Assembly (NCBI GenBank): GCA_021531775.1
Contig: JAFBIU010000012.1
Coordinates: forward strand, 1-64,000
DNA: 64,000 nucleotides
DNA from: Parabacteroides distasonis
GTDB lineage: Bacteria; Bacteroidota; Bacteroidia; Bacteroidales; Tannerellaceae
Direction: 5' to 3'
Within the stretch, counting starts at the first letter, position 1. Each line of letters starts with the position of its first letter. Shown in pieces: positions 9,136 to 18,505 of the stretch. The position numbers were made by a program, and so were the translations under genes. The notes under the pieces are model-generated. The model was not told where the DNA came from. It did not search any database and saw only the letters and a list, made by a program, of their open reading frames with translations.

Positions 9136-9648
9136 ATGGAAACAATCAGCATACAGGAATTTGAGCAGCAATTCAAACAGCTTTACAGGCCCCTTTGCCT
9201 TTTTGCTCTCCGATACACAGATCAAGAGGAGGATGTGGAAGATATTGTCCAACAGGCTTTCGCGGATGTATGGGAAAAGCGTCAGGCCGGTGAGCCGATT
9301 CTCCATCTGAAGTCCTATCTCTATCAGACAGTGAAGAATCGAACATTGAGTCTCCTGGAATCAGTAGGCTTGCATCCGAAGACAGACCAAATTCCGGAAT
9401 TGGCCGATACCTCCGATGAAGAGCGAATCCGCCAGGCAGAACAGGACGACCGTCTCTGGAGGGCGATTGATCGTCTGCCGCCCATGCGCAAACAGATTCT
9501 ACTACTGGCCAAACGGGATGGACTCAAACAGCAGGAGATTGCTGACCTGTTACAGATCTCCATCAAAACCGTAGAAGCACAACTCAGCAAGGCTATCAAG
9601 ACACTCAAGGAGACCGTGATCCGGATCTACCTCTTTTTCTTCAGTTGA
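9136..9648 (+). CDS. ECF-type RNA polymerase sigma factor (FecI-like)
   Basis: The 170-residue protein has sigma-70 region 2 (DQEEDVEDIVQQAFADVW, about residues 32-50) and region 4 with its helix-turn-helix (LKQQEIADLLQISIKTVEAQ, about 132-151), and lacks region 3. It should direct RNA polymerase to the outer-membrane genes that follow. I chose ATG 9136 (METISIQEF) because upstream in-frame residues from 8992 lie within the tRNA-Arg region. A TACATTTG box ends 5 bp before this ATG, so the mRNA could be nearly leaderless, but no -33 TTTG is present. The anti-sigma partner is the FecR gene at 10504. Confidence 0.9.
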   Translation: METISIQEFEQQFKQLYRPLCLFALRYTDQEEDVEDIVQQAFADVWEKRQAGEPILHLKSYLYQTVKNRTLSLLESVGLHPKTDQIPELADTSDEERIRQAEQDDRLWRAIDRLPPMRKQILLLAKRDGLKQQEIADLLQISIKTVEAQLSKAIKTLKETVIRIYLFFFS

Positions 9649-9661
9649 ACAGCAATCCTTT

Positions 9662-9720
9662 TTTTCGAGAAAAGTTCATTTTCGAGTAAGGGTTTTTCAG
9701 GGGTTCCCTGTCTTAGGGGT
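9662..9720 (+). promoter_or_regulatory. Candidate sigma-dependent control region before the uptake genes
   Basis: Between sigma gene and barrel gene are two direct copies of TTTTCGAG (9662-9669 and 9679-9686), a small palindrome CAGGG-GTT-CCCTG (9698-9710), and TCTTAGGGGTAACAA right after it. Similar GTCTTA/GGGTAAC sequences follow ECF sigma genes in many Bacteroidales, from memory. The role as an ECF promoter is inference. Confidence 0.35.
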
Positions 9721-9761
9721 AACAAACATGTTGAACTTAATAATAGAGTGATTTGAAAACA

Positions 9762-10496
9762 ATGAAAAGAAATGTATGGATTTGGCTTTGCCTTTTGGGC
9801 TGTCTCTCACTGAATGCCCAAACCAAGAAATGGCAGGTGACACCCGAACTGGGTTTGTCGGTCAATCAAGAAAACGAGAGTTCACGAGGGGTCACCCTCA
9901 ACTTCAAGACAGGCGTGTCGACTCTTTATACTTTAAAAGAGGGAGTGGGAAACAGACCGGACTTCGGCATCCGTTCGGGACTCTTCCTGCACATGCAGCG
10001 GGGTTCCTACCATGCGAACTCTTGGTGGGGGAATATCCCGACGGGTGACGGGTTTCGTCTGGAATATTCAGATCTGCCTGCCACCCGTTTCTACCTGCAG
10101 CTGCCGGTGATGGCCCATTGGAGTTTTAAACTGGCAGATGAGATTCGATTGAACATGGGAGTAGGTCCCTACGTAGCACTGGGTGTGGGCGGACGCACCA
10201 ACGGTTTCCTCTCTTCCATCCGCTATGTAGAGGATCCGGAACATCCTCATAGCTACGAGACACGTTGGGACCGGCCCTGTTTCAATCCCTTCAAAGGAAC
10301 GGATGTAAACGAAGAGTTCAGCTTGGAAGCGGCTCCCCGATTCGACTGGGGAGGATCGGCCTTGATCGGCATTCAGGTAAAACGCATCTCCTTCGGTATT
10401 CACTACGATATGGCATGGGGTGATATCCGCAAGCATCAGAACGATTTACGCATCCGCAACCATGCAGTTAGTTTCGTAACAGGTTTCACGTTCTAA
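9762..10496 (+). CDS. Outer-membrane beta-barrel protein of the sigma/FecR unit
   Basis: A 244-residue exported protein: a signal peptide (MKRNVWIWLCLLGCLSLNAQ) is followed by alternating polar/aromatic beta-strands, with typical barrel motifs (FGIRSGLFL, LNMGVGPYVALGVGG) and a terminal aromatic residue (GFTF). It fits the small porin-like outer-membrane barrel families (PF13568-type). ATG 9762 was chosen over the in-frame TTG at 9753 because it begins the signal peptide. It sits between the sigma factor and FecR, only 7 bp before fecR, so it is probably part of the same regulon; its ligand is unknown. Confidence 0.75.
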   Translation: MKRNVWIWLCLLGCLSLNAQTKKWQVTPELGLSVNQENESSRGVTLNFKTGVSTLYTLKEGVGNRPDFGIRSGLFLHMQRGSYHANSWWGNIPTGDGFRLEYSDLPATRFYLQLPVMAHWSFKLADEIRLNMGVGPYVALGVGGRTNGFLSSIRYVEDPEHPHSYETRWDRPCFNPFKGTDVNEEFSLEAAPRFDWGGSALIGIQVKRISFGIHYDMAWGDIRKHQNDLRIRNHAVSFVTGFTF

Positions 10497-10503
10497 TCAG
10501 GGA

Positions 10504-11352
10504 ATGCAAATGCAGAAGCACAATCCGTTTGAACAGTCGCTCCGGTTTGTGGCACACCACTACCGCAAAGGGGCATTGGATCCAGATCAAGCCTGGAAAC
10601 AGTTTGCAACAACACACACGGCAGTACCGCGTCACCGCTGGTGGAGTTATGCAGGGGCGATTGCTGCGGGTGTGCTTCTGCTGATTGGTTTAGCGATCGG
10701 TTGGGAATGGCAAAGACAATCGCCTGACTGGGTTACATTCACCCTTCCTTCGGGAGGCACCCAACAGATTACCCTGCCTGATCAGTCACAGATCACCCTG
10801 GCCGGAGGCTCTACCTTGCGTTTCGACCGAAAAAGGTTCGGACAAAAACGGCGCGAGGTTCAGCTGCAAGGGAAAGCACTCTTTGAAGTACACCGGGACA
10901 CCTTGCATCCCTTTTCAGTTGAAGCGGGAACAACAGAGGTGACTGTCCTCGGTACATCGTTTCAAGTGGCCCAATCTACTACCGGAGAGACATCGGTCCA
11001 GGTGGTTTCAGGCCGTGTCCGGTTAGAAGCGGAGGAGCAGGGCGTGATCCTGACAGCTGGACAACGGGGCGATTACCATCCGACCCGCCACGAACTGACT
11101 ACGCAAGCCGTTCCGGAAACAGATAACGCATTGGCCTGGAAGACCGGTATCCTTGTCTTCCACAACACACCTCTGTCACAGGTCATCGCCGATCTGGAAG
11201 ATTGCTATCAAACTCAGATTCAGCAACTCCACAGTAAAGCAACTGATGTAACCAAGAGGCTGACGGTAACATTCCAGCAGCAATCCTTGGAAGAGGTTCT
11301 CATCATCATCAATCAGACACTGGATGTACAGCTGGTTACACATACGGAATAG
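10504..11352 (+). CDS. FecR family anti-sigma factor
   Basis: The 282-residue protein has a short cytoplasmic part (1-45), one transmembrane helix (about 47-66, ending WEWQR), a periplasmic FecR domain (about 75-175, including GGTQQITLPDQSQITL and ALFEVHRDTLHPFSVE) and a C-terminal DUF4974-like segment (ILVFHNTPLSQVIADLE). FecR proteins hold ECF sigma factors and release them when the TonB receptor's signalling domain is engaged. Start alternatives are ATG 10504 and 10510. The receptor gene begins inside its 3' end (29-bp overlap), suggesting translational coupling. Confidence 0.9.
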   Translation: MQMQKHNPFEQSLRFVAHHYRKGALDPDQAWKQFATTHTAVPRHRWWSYAGAIAAGVLLLIGLAIGWEWQRQSPDWVTFTLPSGGTQQITLPDQSQITLAGGSTLRFDRKRFGQKRREVQLQGKALFEVHRDTLHPFSVEAGTTEVTVLGTSFQVAQSTTGETSVQVVSGRVRLEAEEQGVILTAGQRGDYHPTRHELTTQAVPETDNALAWKTGILVFHNTPLSQVIADLEDCYQTQIQQLHSKATDVTKRLTVTFQQQSLEEVLIIINQTLDVQLVTHTE

Positions 11353-13795
11353 CCTACTCTATGGGGGACTCCTGCTCGCCCTCTGTTGCGGCGGGAACAG
11401 CGAAGGCATGGCACAAACCATACCTGAACAGTCCCCTATCACCCTTCATCTCCGAAAAGTGCCTCTGACAACCATCTTGGACTCGTTGGAGCAGGCCAGC
11501 GGTTTCCATTTCGCCTACGAATCGTCACTCGTAGAGGGAGTGGGACCCTGTTCATTAGACGCCACCCGACAACCACTCGACCAATGCCTGCAGCAACTAT
11601 TCCCCTCGTTACGCATCAGTTACCAGATCGTCGGGAAAACCATCATCTTGCGTCGTCGCCAAGCCCAGCCTGTCCAACAACCGGTTCCAGTGTCGTTGCC
11701 CATCGACACCATGCTTTCAGCCCGACTGGACGAGGTCGTGGTGGAAGCTCAAAATCCGCGTTCTCCACTATACAGCACCCAGTTGGGACTACTGACACTC
11801 ACCCCGCAAGAGGTTCGGAAAACCCCATCCCTCTTGGGTGAACCCGATCTGTTCAAGACATTGCAACTGACTCCAGGTGTAGCCATGGGTACAGAACTGC
11901 TCTCCTCGCTCTATGTGCGGGGTGGCGATGCAGACCAGAATCTCTATTGGTTAGATGGTGTGCCCATCTACCATACGGGCCACTTAGGTGGTATTTTTGC
12001 TACCTTCAACACCGATGCCGTGCAATTGGCCGGATTCTACAAAGGGAGTTTGCCAGCGCGTTATGGAGAACGGCTCTCCTCGGTGATCGATGCACGGACC
12101 ATGGTGGGCGATTCCAGTGATTATCATGGTAGTGCCTCTATCGGTCTCATGGCCGGCAAAGTACATCTATCCGGTCCACTCGTACCGGGCAAAAGCCATT
12201 TCACCCTTGCCTATCGGCGGACCTGGACTGAAATCTTGACTGAACCGGCCATGGCCATTGTCCGTGCTGTGGGACAGGGAGCCTTCGATACCTATTTCCG
12301 CTATGGGTTTCAAGATGTCAATGCCAAAGTGGATTATCGACTGCCCCGTAACGGCAAACTGGAAGCCTCCTTTTATTACGGAGACGACCTGTTCAAACTC
12401 CGCGAGAAACCGATCGAAAAGAGCTATAACCTCTATCGGAATTACCACTGGCGTTGGGGGAATCTGGCTCCTTCACTTCGCTGGTCACAACCTTGGAGCG
12501 AACGTATCTACAGTGAAGTTCAGCTCTATTACACCCATTTCCGTTCGAAAGTGAACAACCAATGGGAAATGTCATCCTACACGTTGCCCAGTGCCCGACA
12601 TCAAGTTTCCGTCCTCAACGATCTGGGCGGACGCTTCACGTTAGATGTCCGCCCGTCTCGCTCGCACCAACTCAAAACCGGGCTGGACTATGTTTTCCAT
12701 ACGAATCGACCCTCCTTGACCTATGGTGTGCAAACCTATCGTAATCAGCAGCATAACGGCCACGAGTATGTATTATTCGGCGAAGAACATTGGCGTCCGA
12801 CTTCGCAAGTGGCTCTTCAACTCGGATTACGCCTTTCCCATTATCGTACATCCGAAAAAGGATACACCTCCCTCAGTCCACGCGGATCGGTCCGCTACCA
12901 ACTGTTACCGCATCTCTCTCTGAAGGCGGCCTACACAAAGACCCTCCAGTATGTACATCTACTGAGTGAGAATTACCTGAATCTCCCCTCTGACCTTTGG
13001 CTGCCTACCAGCGACCAACTGCCGCCTATGACGGCTCACCAGGTTACGCTCGGACTCTATTCTGACAAATGGTCCGGATTCATCGTCTCCCTGGAGGGGT
13101 ATTACAAATCGATGGACCAGCTGGTGGCTTATCGCCCGGATTATCGGTTGCAATCACCCGCTACCCCCTTGGAACAACTGATCACAACCGGATCGGGACG
13201 AAGTTATGGACTCGAGTGGATGATCAAGCGACAAACCGGCAAACTGACAGGTTGGGTAGGTTACACGCTCTCCTGGACAGACCGTCACTTTGCAGCTCTG
13301 AATCAAGGGCACCGATTCCCTGCCCGATTCGACAACCGCCACAAACTGAACATCGTGGCATCCTATGCGTTAAACGATAGAATCGAGCTGACGGCTGCCT
13401 GGAGTTTGGCATCCGGCAATCGGCTGACCTATCCGACTGAATATTATAAGAATGATATGCAACCCGTTCAACCAGGGGACAAGGGTAGCGATCCACTCCA
13501 GCTGGTGAATAGCTTCTATTATTCGTGGAGTATCAAGGGGAATATCGGATCCTATCACAATATCCAATTACCGATGTATCATCGATTGGATCTGGGTGTG
13601 CAAATCACCCGTCCTCTTCGCAACGGGCGCAAGGGAATCTGGAATTTCGGACTATACAATGCCTATTGCCACATGAACCCAATCGGGCTATCCACCTATT
13701 TCGATCGAAATCAAGCAGGGCAATGGGTCATGCGGCTGAACACCTTCTCGCTGTTACCTACCCTACCGTCGGTCAGCTATACGTATCAATTTTAA
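11324..13795 (+). CDS. TonB-dependent outer-membrane receptor with N-terminal STN signalling domain
   Basis: 823 residues: a signal sequence (about 1-31, ending GMAQ), an STN/secretin-like domain (about 37-110, ITLHLRKVPLTTILDSLEQ), then a plug domain (about 138-250, with SSLYVRGGDADQNLYWLDGVPIY) and a 22-strand-type barrel ending in an aromatic YTYQF. The STN domain is the part that touches FecR in transducing receptors, so this receptor should control the sigma factor at 9136. Unlike SusC types it shows no carboxypeptidase-like domain between STN and plug. The ATG at 11324 lies within fecR and has no clear ribosome site. The DUF4249 lipoprotein follows 44 bp downstream, a common partner of such receptors. 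Ligand unknown. Confidence 0.92.
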   Translation: MYSWLHIRNSLLYGGLLLALCCGGNSEGMAQTIPEQSPITLHLRKVPLTTILDSLEQASGFHFAYESSLVEGVGPCSLDATRQPLDQCLQQLFPSLRISYQIVGKTIILRRRQAQPVQQPVPVSLPIDTMLSARLDEVVVEAQNPRSPLYSTQLGLLTLTPQEVRKTPSLLGEPDLFKTLQLTPGVAMGTELLSSLYVRGGDADQNLYWLDGVPIYHTGHLGGIFATFNTDAVQLAGFYKGSLPARYGERLSSVIDARTMVGDSSDYHGSASIGLMAGKVHLSGPLVPGKSHFTLAYRRTWTEILTEPAMAIVRAVGQGAFDTYFRYGFQDVNAKVDYRLPRNGKLEASFYYGDDLFKLREKPIEKSYNLYRNYHWRWGNLAPSLRWSQPWSERIYSEVQLYYTHFRSKVNNQWEMSSYTLPSARHQVSVLNDLGGRFTLDVRPSRSHQLKTGLDYVFHTNRPSLTYGVQTYRNQQHNGHEYVLFGEEHWRPTSQVALQLGLRLSHYRTSEKGYTSLSPRGSVRYQLLPHLSLKAAYTKTLQYVHLLSENYLNLPSDLWLPTSDQLPPMTAHQVTLGLYSDKWSGFIVSLEGYYKSMDQLVAYRPDYRLQSPATPLEQLITTGSGRSYGLEWMIKRQTGKLTGWVGYTLSWTDRHFAALNQGHRFPARFDNRHKLNIVASYALNDRIELTAAWSLASGNRLTYPTEYYKNDMQPVQPGDKGSDPLQLVNSFYYSWSIKGNIGSYHNIQLPMYHRLDLGVQITRPLRNGRKGIWNFGLYNAYCHMNPIGLSTYFDRNQAGQWVMRLNTFSLLPTLPSVSYTYQF

Positions 13796-13839
13796 GAAAC
13801 AAACATCGATTCATGCAGAACAGAAAGGAGAAAAGCGAT

Positions 13840-14703
13840 ATGAAAAGATTCAAATTAGGAATGGCAATCGGTCTGCTGTTGTGCTGTAGCAGTTGCTACC
13901 GGGCATTCGACTGGGAAGACCCCAACTTCCAGTCACACATCGTCTTGTTCAGTTCGATTTGTCCCGATACGACCATCCAGGTGTATGTCAGCCAAAGTTA
14001 CAGTATCCATATGCCCAGTATCGATACCTTGGATCGGGCCAACGTATCGCTCTACATCAATGGCCAAGCCATGGATCGATCAACTACCCGTCCCCATTCG
14101 GGCGATACGGTACGACTTGTTGCCGAAGCGGCGGGACTCCCCACGGCCGAAGGATCGACCTTCGTGCCCTACCCGATACCGATCAAAAGGGCCGACGTCA
14201 ACATAGAGGAGAACTTCACCCAGTTCCGGGTTACACTGGACGATCCAGCCGGAGAAACGAATTACTATGGATTACAAATCAGCAGGATAGATACAACGGG
14301 GCAAACCTGGGGACTTTCTCTCGACACCCACTCGGAACCGCTCTTTAGCCACTTGTCTGCCGGTTTGATTGATGATCTGATCGAACAAGGCAATGACTAC
14401 CGGCTGATCATCTACCCCTTTACGGATCAGACCATGGATGGCCAACGCTATACACTACAGGTAACAAGCCCTTCGAATCTTTCTACAACGACAGATAGGC
14501 TCCGATTCTGCATCCGGCTTTATACCCTCACACAGGACTATTACCAATACCTCCTCTCCGTTGGACTGACAAATACCGACCGGCTCCCCGAAGCAGGACT
14601 GGCCGATCCGACCCCCATCCACCACAATGTCCAGAACGGATTGGGATTGGTTGGCGGTTATGCCCTCTCTGAGCAGGTAGCGACCCTGCCAGGGAGGGAA
14701 TAA
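13840..14703 (+). CDS. DUF4249-like lipoprotein, receptor partner
   Basis: The chosen ATG 13840 follows AAAGGAG (13824-13830) and opens with a lipoprotein-type signal (MKRFKLGMAI to CCSSC, Cys19), giving 287 residues. The frame is open upstream to 13525 but that part overlaps the receptor gene. Content (FDWEDPNFQSHIVLFSSICP; IQVYVSQSYS; ANVSLYINGQ) matches the DUF4249 family, which in Bacteroidetes is encoded directly after a TonB receptor and is thought to act as a surface-exposed binding or accessory protein. It ends 6 bp from the convergent def gene. Confidence 0.75.
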   Translation: MKRFKLGMAIGLLLCCSSCYRAFDWEDPNFQSHIVLFSSICPDTTIQVYVSQSYSIHMPSIDTLDRANVSLYINGQAMDRSTTRPHSGDTVRLVAEAAGLPTAEGSTFVPYPIPIKRADVNIEENFTQFRVTLDDPAGETNYYGLQISRIDTTGQTWGLSLDTHSEPLFSHLSAGLIDDLIEQGNDYRLIIYPFTDQTMDGQRYTLQVTSPSNLSTTTDRLRFCIRLYTLTQDYYQYLLSVGLTNTDRLPEAGLADPTPIHHNVQNGLGLVGGYALSEQVATLPGRE

Positions 14704-14709
14704 GAGAGC

Positions 14710-15267
14710 TTATTTACCAATGGCCTTCGCCCGATAGGAACAACGGACAGACCCTTTGATGATATTGTTCAGTTTTCCTTTGTTCAACTGACGGCGAATC
14801 GCCGAAACATTGTCGATGAAGACATGGCCGGTCAGGTGCTCGCACTCATGCTGTACGACACGGGCAGCAAACCCGCTCAACTCCTCTTCATGTTCCACGA
14901 AATCGGCATCCTGATACTTGATGCGAATCCGAACCGAACGGGACACCTTCTCGTGAATGCCCGGCAAACTGAGGCAACCCTCCTCCATGGAGTCAGTCTC
15001 CTCGCTCTTCTCCAAAAAGACCGGATTGATCATGGTACGCTTAAAACCCTTGCATTCCGGAAAATCATCCGCCAACACATCCGCATCGATCACAAGCAAG
15101 CGTAACGACAAGCCCACCTGCGGACCAGCCAAGCCTACGCCATCGGCATGGTACATCGTTTCAAACATGTTGCTGACTAAGACCTTCAAATCGGGATAAT
15201 CTTGCGGCACCTCTTCAGCCTCTTTACGCAAAACAGGCTGACCGTATAAATAGACAGGTAAAATCAT
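14710..15267 (-). CDS. def: Peptide deformylase
   Basis: 185 residues with the three deformylase motifs: [10 protein letters not shown] (43-52), EEGCLSLPG (95-103, metal-ligand Cys98) and HECEH (140-144, two metal-binding His and the catalytic Glu). It removes the formyl group from the N-terminal Met of nascent proteins. It starts 2 bp after ruvX, so the two are co-transcribed, probably with the sugar transferase upstream. Length and motifs are normal. Confidence 0.96.
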   Translation of the reverse strand: MILPVYLYGQPVLRKEAEEVPQDYPDLKVLVSNMFETMYHADGVGLAGPQVGLSLRLLVIDADVLADDFPECKGFKRTMINPVFLEKSEETDSMEEGCLSLPGIHEKVSRSVRIRIKYQDADFVEHEEELSGFAARVVQHECEHLTGHVFIDNVSAIRRQLNKGKLNNIIKGSVRCSYRAKAIGK

Positions 15268-15269
15268 AC

Positions 15270-15692
15270 TTATAATTGATATTGTTTACTTTCCAAATAA
15301 CTCTGCAGGATAATGACTGCACTGATTTCATCGACCAGCGCTTTTTCCTGCCGTTTTTTCTTTTTCAGTCCTCCATCCAACATCGCACGATGTGCCAAGA
15401 CAGAGGTAAACCGTTCATCATAATACACCACTGGGATTTGCGGGATCACCCGTTTCAGCCGGGTAACGAAAGCCTCGACATACACCATGTTTTCCGATGG
15501 CTCATTGTTCATCTGCTTCGGCTGCCCGACGACAAACAATTCCACCGGCTCACGTTTGACGTATGCAGACAGGAAATCCACCAATTCTCCACTTGGCACC
15601 GTGGTCAAACCACTTGCAATCAGCTGCATCGGGTCAGTCACAGCCAACCCGGTACGCTTACGCCCATAATCAATAGCGACAATTCTTCCCAT
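15270..15692 (-). CDS. ruvX: RuvX/YqgF family putative Holliday junction resolvase
   Basis: 140 residues from ATG 15692 ([20 protein letters not shown]), the standard start of the family; the frame is open further upstream to 15824 but this would overlap the sugar transferase gene. The RNase H-like core is visible: [11 protein letters not shown] at the N-terminus, [10 protein letters not shown] and [14 protein letters not shown] at the C-terminus, holding the acidic residues. The family acts in 16S rRNA maturation and/or DNA junction processing. It lies 38 bp downstream of the transferase and 2 bp upstream of def. Confidence 0.9.
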   Translation of the reverse strand: MGRIVAIDYGRKRTGLAVTDPMQLIASGLTTVPSGELVDFLSAYVKREPVELFVVGQPKQMNNEPSENMVYVEAFVTRLKRVIPQIPVVYYDERFTSVLAHRAMLDGGLKKKKRQEKALVDEISAVIILQSYLESKQYQL

Positions 15693-15730
15693 AGGTGGCA
15701 AAGTTACAATTTTCAGGTGACATAACGGAA

Positions 15731-17128
15731 TTAATAGGCGTTTTTCTCGCCTTTGAACATATTGATCACGGTCACGACAATGATTTTCAGATCCAGCAGG
15801 AACGACCAGTTCTCGATGTACCACACATCGCGCTTCACACGTCCCTCCATCTGCTCGAGCGTCTTGGTCTCACCCCGGTAGCCCGTCACCTGGGCCCATC
15901 CGGTCACACCCGGTTTGACCAAATGACGTACCATGTATTTGTCAATCAAGGCCGAGTACTGTTCGGTGTGCTTCAGCATGTGAGGACGTGGTCCGACCAC
16001 CGACATATCACCTTTCAACACATTCACGAATTGGGGGAACTCATCCAGATTGGTCCGGCGCAAGAAATCACCAATCTTGGTCTTTCGCGGATCATTCTTC
16101 ACGGCCTGCAACGTATCGGCCTCCGCATTGACCCGCATAGTCCGGAACTTATAACACTCGAAGTCCTGCCCGTACAACCCTGTCCGCTTCTGACGGAACA
16201 GAATCGGACCCGGTGAACTCAACTTGATGAGTACACCCACCACCACATAGAGAATGGGGAAAACGGTCAACAGGATACAAAGCGAAAAGAGCACATCGAA
16301 ACAACGCTTCAGAGCTCGGTTGTAGGAGGCTTGCAACGGCTCGACACGCACGGTCAGCAACGGGATCGATTCCATCATCTCCATGATCATACTCTTCTTC
16401 ACATTGCGGTAAAACTCCGGCACAATGTAAAAACGGACCATGTGTTTCTCGGCAAAGTTCAGCATCCGCTTGATCTTCTCATCATTCGTTCCCGGAAGGG
16501 TACAGTAGATTTCATCCACATTGTGTTCCAGCACGTACGACTCCACCTCATTCGTCATACCCAAATAATTCGGCAGAATAGGCTTCAGGCTCAAGTTGTC
16601 ATCAAAGAAACCCATGACATTGAATCCATACGCCAAGTCATCCTTCATCAGACGATACAATTCCATCCCATTCTTACCGGCCCCCACGATCACGACACGC
16701 TTGAAGTTATGTCCACTCTTTCGGTATATCTTGAGGCAGACACGTACAAAGACACGCCAGAACGAGAAACAGATCAACGAGGAGACAAAATAGACCATGA
16801 GAAAGGTTGCCAACACATCGCCTACATTCAGAAAGACCATGCAGGTGGCAAAGAGCGCAAACAGGATGGTCACCAACAGCATCGCACGCTGGACGATTTT
16901 ATCGATGAAAATCACCGATGCATGGAGTTGCATCGGCACAAAATAGAGCGCGAAGAAATAGCAGAAGTTAAACAGCAACAGAATCTCCCGCAAGTTCTGT
17001 GTAATGGCTGCCGTATAAAAACTACCCAACTGATAATATACGACAAAAAAAAGCAGATTCAGCAGCACCAAATCTCCCACACCGATTAACCATTGTATCA
17101 AATAGCCGTGATTCTTGTTTGCCTCCAT
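15731..17128 (-). CDS. Undecaprenyl-phosphate hexose-1-phosphate transferase (WcaJ/WbaP type)
   Basis: 465 residues with the layout of polyprenyl glycosylphosphotransferases: four or five N-terminal membrane helices (about 10-130), a Rossmann-like CoA-binding domain (GAGKNGMELYRLM near 150), and a C-terminal catalytic domain starting at KRCFDVLFSLCILL with the PGPILFRQKRTGLYG, FECYKFRTMRVNAE, LRRTNLDEFPQ and VGPRPHM motifs. It loads the first sugar phosphate (often glucose or galactose) onto undecaprenyl phosphate for capsule, exopolysaccharide or O-glycan synthesis. No other assembly genes adjoin it; rfbA at 18.5 kb is the nearest sugar-nucleotide gene. ruvX and def follow on the same strand. 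Confidence 0.92.
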   Translation of the reverse strand: MEANKNHGYLIQWLIGVGDLVLLNLLFFVVYYQLGSFYTAAITQNLREILLLFNFCYFFALYFVPMQLHASVIFIDKIVQRAMLLVTILFALFATCMVFLNVGDVLATFLMVYFVSSLICFSFWRVFVRVCLKIYRKSGHNFKRVVIVGAGKNGMELYRLMKDDLAYGFNVMGFFDDNLSLKPILPNYLGMTNEVESYVLEHNVDEIYCTLPGTNDEKIKRMLNFAEKHMVRFYIVPEFYRNVKKSMIMEMMESIPLLTVRVEPLQASYNRALKRCFDVLFSLCILLTVFPILYVVVGVLIKLSSPGPILFRQKRTGLYGQDFECYKFRTMRVNAEADTLQAVKNDPRKTKIGDFLRRTNLDEFPQFVNVLKGDMSVVGPRPHMLKHTEQYSALIDKYMVRHLVKPGVTGWAQVTGYRGETKTLEQMEGRVKRDVWYIENWSFLLDLKIIVVTVINMFKGEKNAY

Positions 17129-17175
17129 TTCTTACGTTCTAAAATCTCACAAAAGTAGGATTATTTTTGCTAATA

Positions 17176-17207
17176 AAAAAGGCTGTACACCAAAAGATGC
17201 ACAGCCT
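17176..17207 (-). terminator. Terminator of the OmpA-family gene
   Basis: Reading the minus strand, AGGCTGTGCAT pairs with GTGTACAGCCT (imperfect outer 7-bp perfect stem) and is followed by TTTTTTATTAG. It lies 27 bp after the stop codon. Confidence 0.6.
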
Positions 17208-17233
17208 CTTCACAAATCAGTATAAAATTACAT

Positions 17234-18391
17234 TTATTTTGCGCTCATGATTACAACGCGGTTCCAGTTGTTCTCAGCATACGGCTGTTCATCAGAACCT
17301 CTCCATTCAATTGTAATCTGATCAGAAGATACACCATACTTCTCGATCAACTCCTTCGCAACGGCTCTTGCACGCTTCTCAGACAGACCGAAGTTGTACT
17401 TGCTTGTACCTGTCTTCTTGTCAGCATAACCGATAACCTTGATCGGAGCATTGTTCTTCTTCACGAACTCAGCTGTGTTATAGATATTGATCTGCTGGTT
17501 CTTGTCGATCTTAGAGCTGTTCAGACGGAAGAATACAACATTGTCAACATAGTTGTTTACGACAGTTGCAACAGTCTCCTTGCACTCCGGACAAGAAACC
17601 GGACGTTTGCTCAACTCTTCGTTCTCAGCACGCAAACGGTTGATCTGGTTGTTCAAGTCGTTCAACAAATCGTAATCCATCGGCTGCATAACCTCGAAGT
17701 CTGTCTTACCCAACTTGAAGTTCAAACCGGCACTCAACTGAGCAATACCATCTGTCAAGTGGCTATAGCTTACGCGGTTAAACTGTTCGTTCAACAAAGA
17801 AACCTGACCTTCAACTGTGATATCTACGCGCTTGCTCAAACGGAAAGCCATCAAGATACCACCATTCAACGACGGAGACTCTGTACGTCCGTGTTCAACT
17901 GCCTCATCTGTCTTGAAACGCTGTGCATAACCGAAACCGACCCAAGGAATCAGACGGAATACCTTTGATTCACGGTAAGGAGCCCAGAAATTCGTTACAT
18001 CCCACAACAAATCTACGTGAGCAGCCATATACTTATTGTGCTGCATCAACATCGGATTAGATGTGTTGTTGTCAGCAAATTCAAAACCATGCAGCACACC
18101 ACCATTCAACTGAGTACGGAATGCCAGATAGGGATTGAACCACTTACCGAAAGAAAACTGAGGAGCGAAGTTCAGACGGCTACCCAAACTTGCTTCGGGA
18201 TTCTGGTCACCCAACAGGATGCTTGCGCCACCTGCAATAGAGATAAACCAGTTGTCTTTCGCTTTGTTCTTCTTAAAGTTTGTTTTATAACCTGCCTCAT
18301 TGCTGAAGCCAACTTGCGGTTGAAATTCCTGTGCTGCCACAGAGAACATAAAACCAGACAATAAAGCTAGAAGTAAAACTTTTGTCTTCAT
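17234..18391 (-). CDS. OmpA family outer-membrane protein
   Basis: A signal peptide (MKTKVLLLALLSGFMFSVAAQ) is followed by an N-terminal eight-strand-type barrel of about 230 residues, a short coiled segment (NQINRLRAENEELSKR) with a CPEC pair, and a C-terminal OmpA peptidoglycan-binding domain (NSSKIDKNQ, VIGYADKKTGT, LSEKRARAVAKELIEKYGV). It should anchor the outer membrane to peptidoglycan. ATG 18391 was selected; in-frame ATGs at 18397 and 18403 are alternatives. It has a strong promoter match and its own terminator, as expected for an abundant monocistronic porin-like protein. Confidence 0.93.
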   Translation of the reverse strand: MKTKVLLLALLSGFMFSVAAQEFQPQVGFSNEAGYKTNFKKNKAKDNWFISIAGGASILLGDQNPEASLGSRLNFAPQFSFGKWFNPYLAFRTQLNGGVLHGFEFADNNTSNPMLMQHNKYMAAHVDLLWDVTNFWAPYRESKVFRLIPWVGFGYAQRFKTDEAVEHGRTESPSLNGGILMAFRLSKRVDITVEGQVSLLNEQFNRVSYSHLTDGIAQLSAGLNFKLGKTDFEVMQPMDYDLLNDLNNQINRLRAENEELSKRPVSCPECKETVATVVNNYVDNVVFFRLNSSKIDKNQQINIYNTAEFVKKNNAPIKVIGYADKKTGTSKYNFGLSEKRARAVAKELIEKYGVSSDQITIEWRGSDEQPYAENNWNRVVIMSAK

Positions 18392-18441
18392 ATTCATCAA
18401 CATTTAAATTAAACAATCAAACCTTGTGCTCAATTCATCGG

Positions 18442-18472
18442 CAAAATTAGCCTATTTTTCTAATAGAACAAA
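18442..18472 (-). promoter_or_regulatory. Promoter of the OmpA-family gene
   Basis: On the minus strand TTTG (18472-18469), 19 bp, then TAATTTTG (18449-18442): a full match to the Bacteroidetes -33/-7 pattern. Transcription would start near 18437, leaving a leader of about 45 nt. Confidence 0.7.
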
Positions 18473-18505
18473 ACTTTACCCTATTAGTTTATAAAAAAAT
18501 GGTAA

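Noticed and set aside
15693-15824. N-terminal extension of RuvX to 15824
   Set aside because: The extra residues overlap the sugar transferase 3' end, whereas the family begins at [10 protein letters not shown].
16331-17089. A 252-codon plus-strand ORF within the sugar transferase gene
   Set aside because: It is His/Gln-rich antisense sequence of a gene with firm transferase motifs on the other strand.
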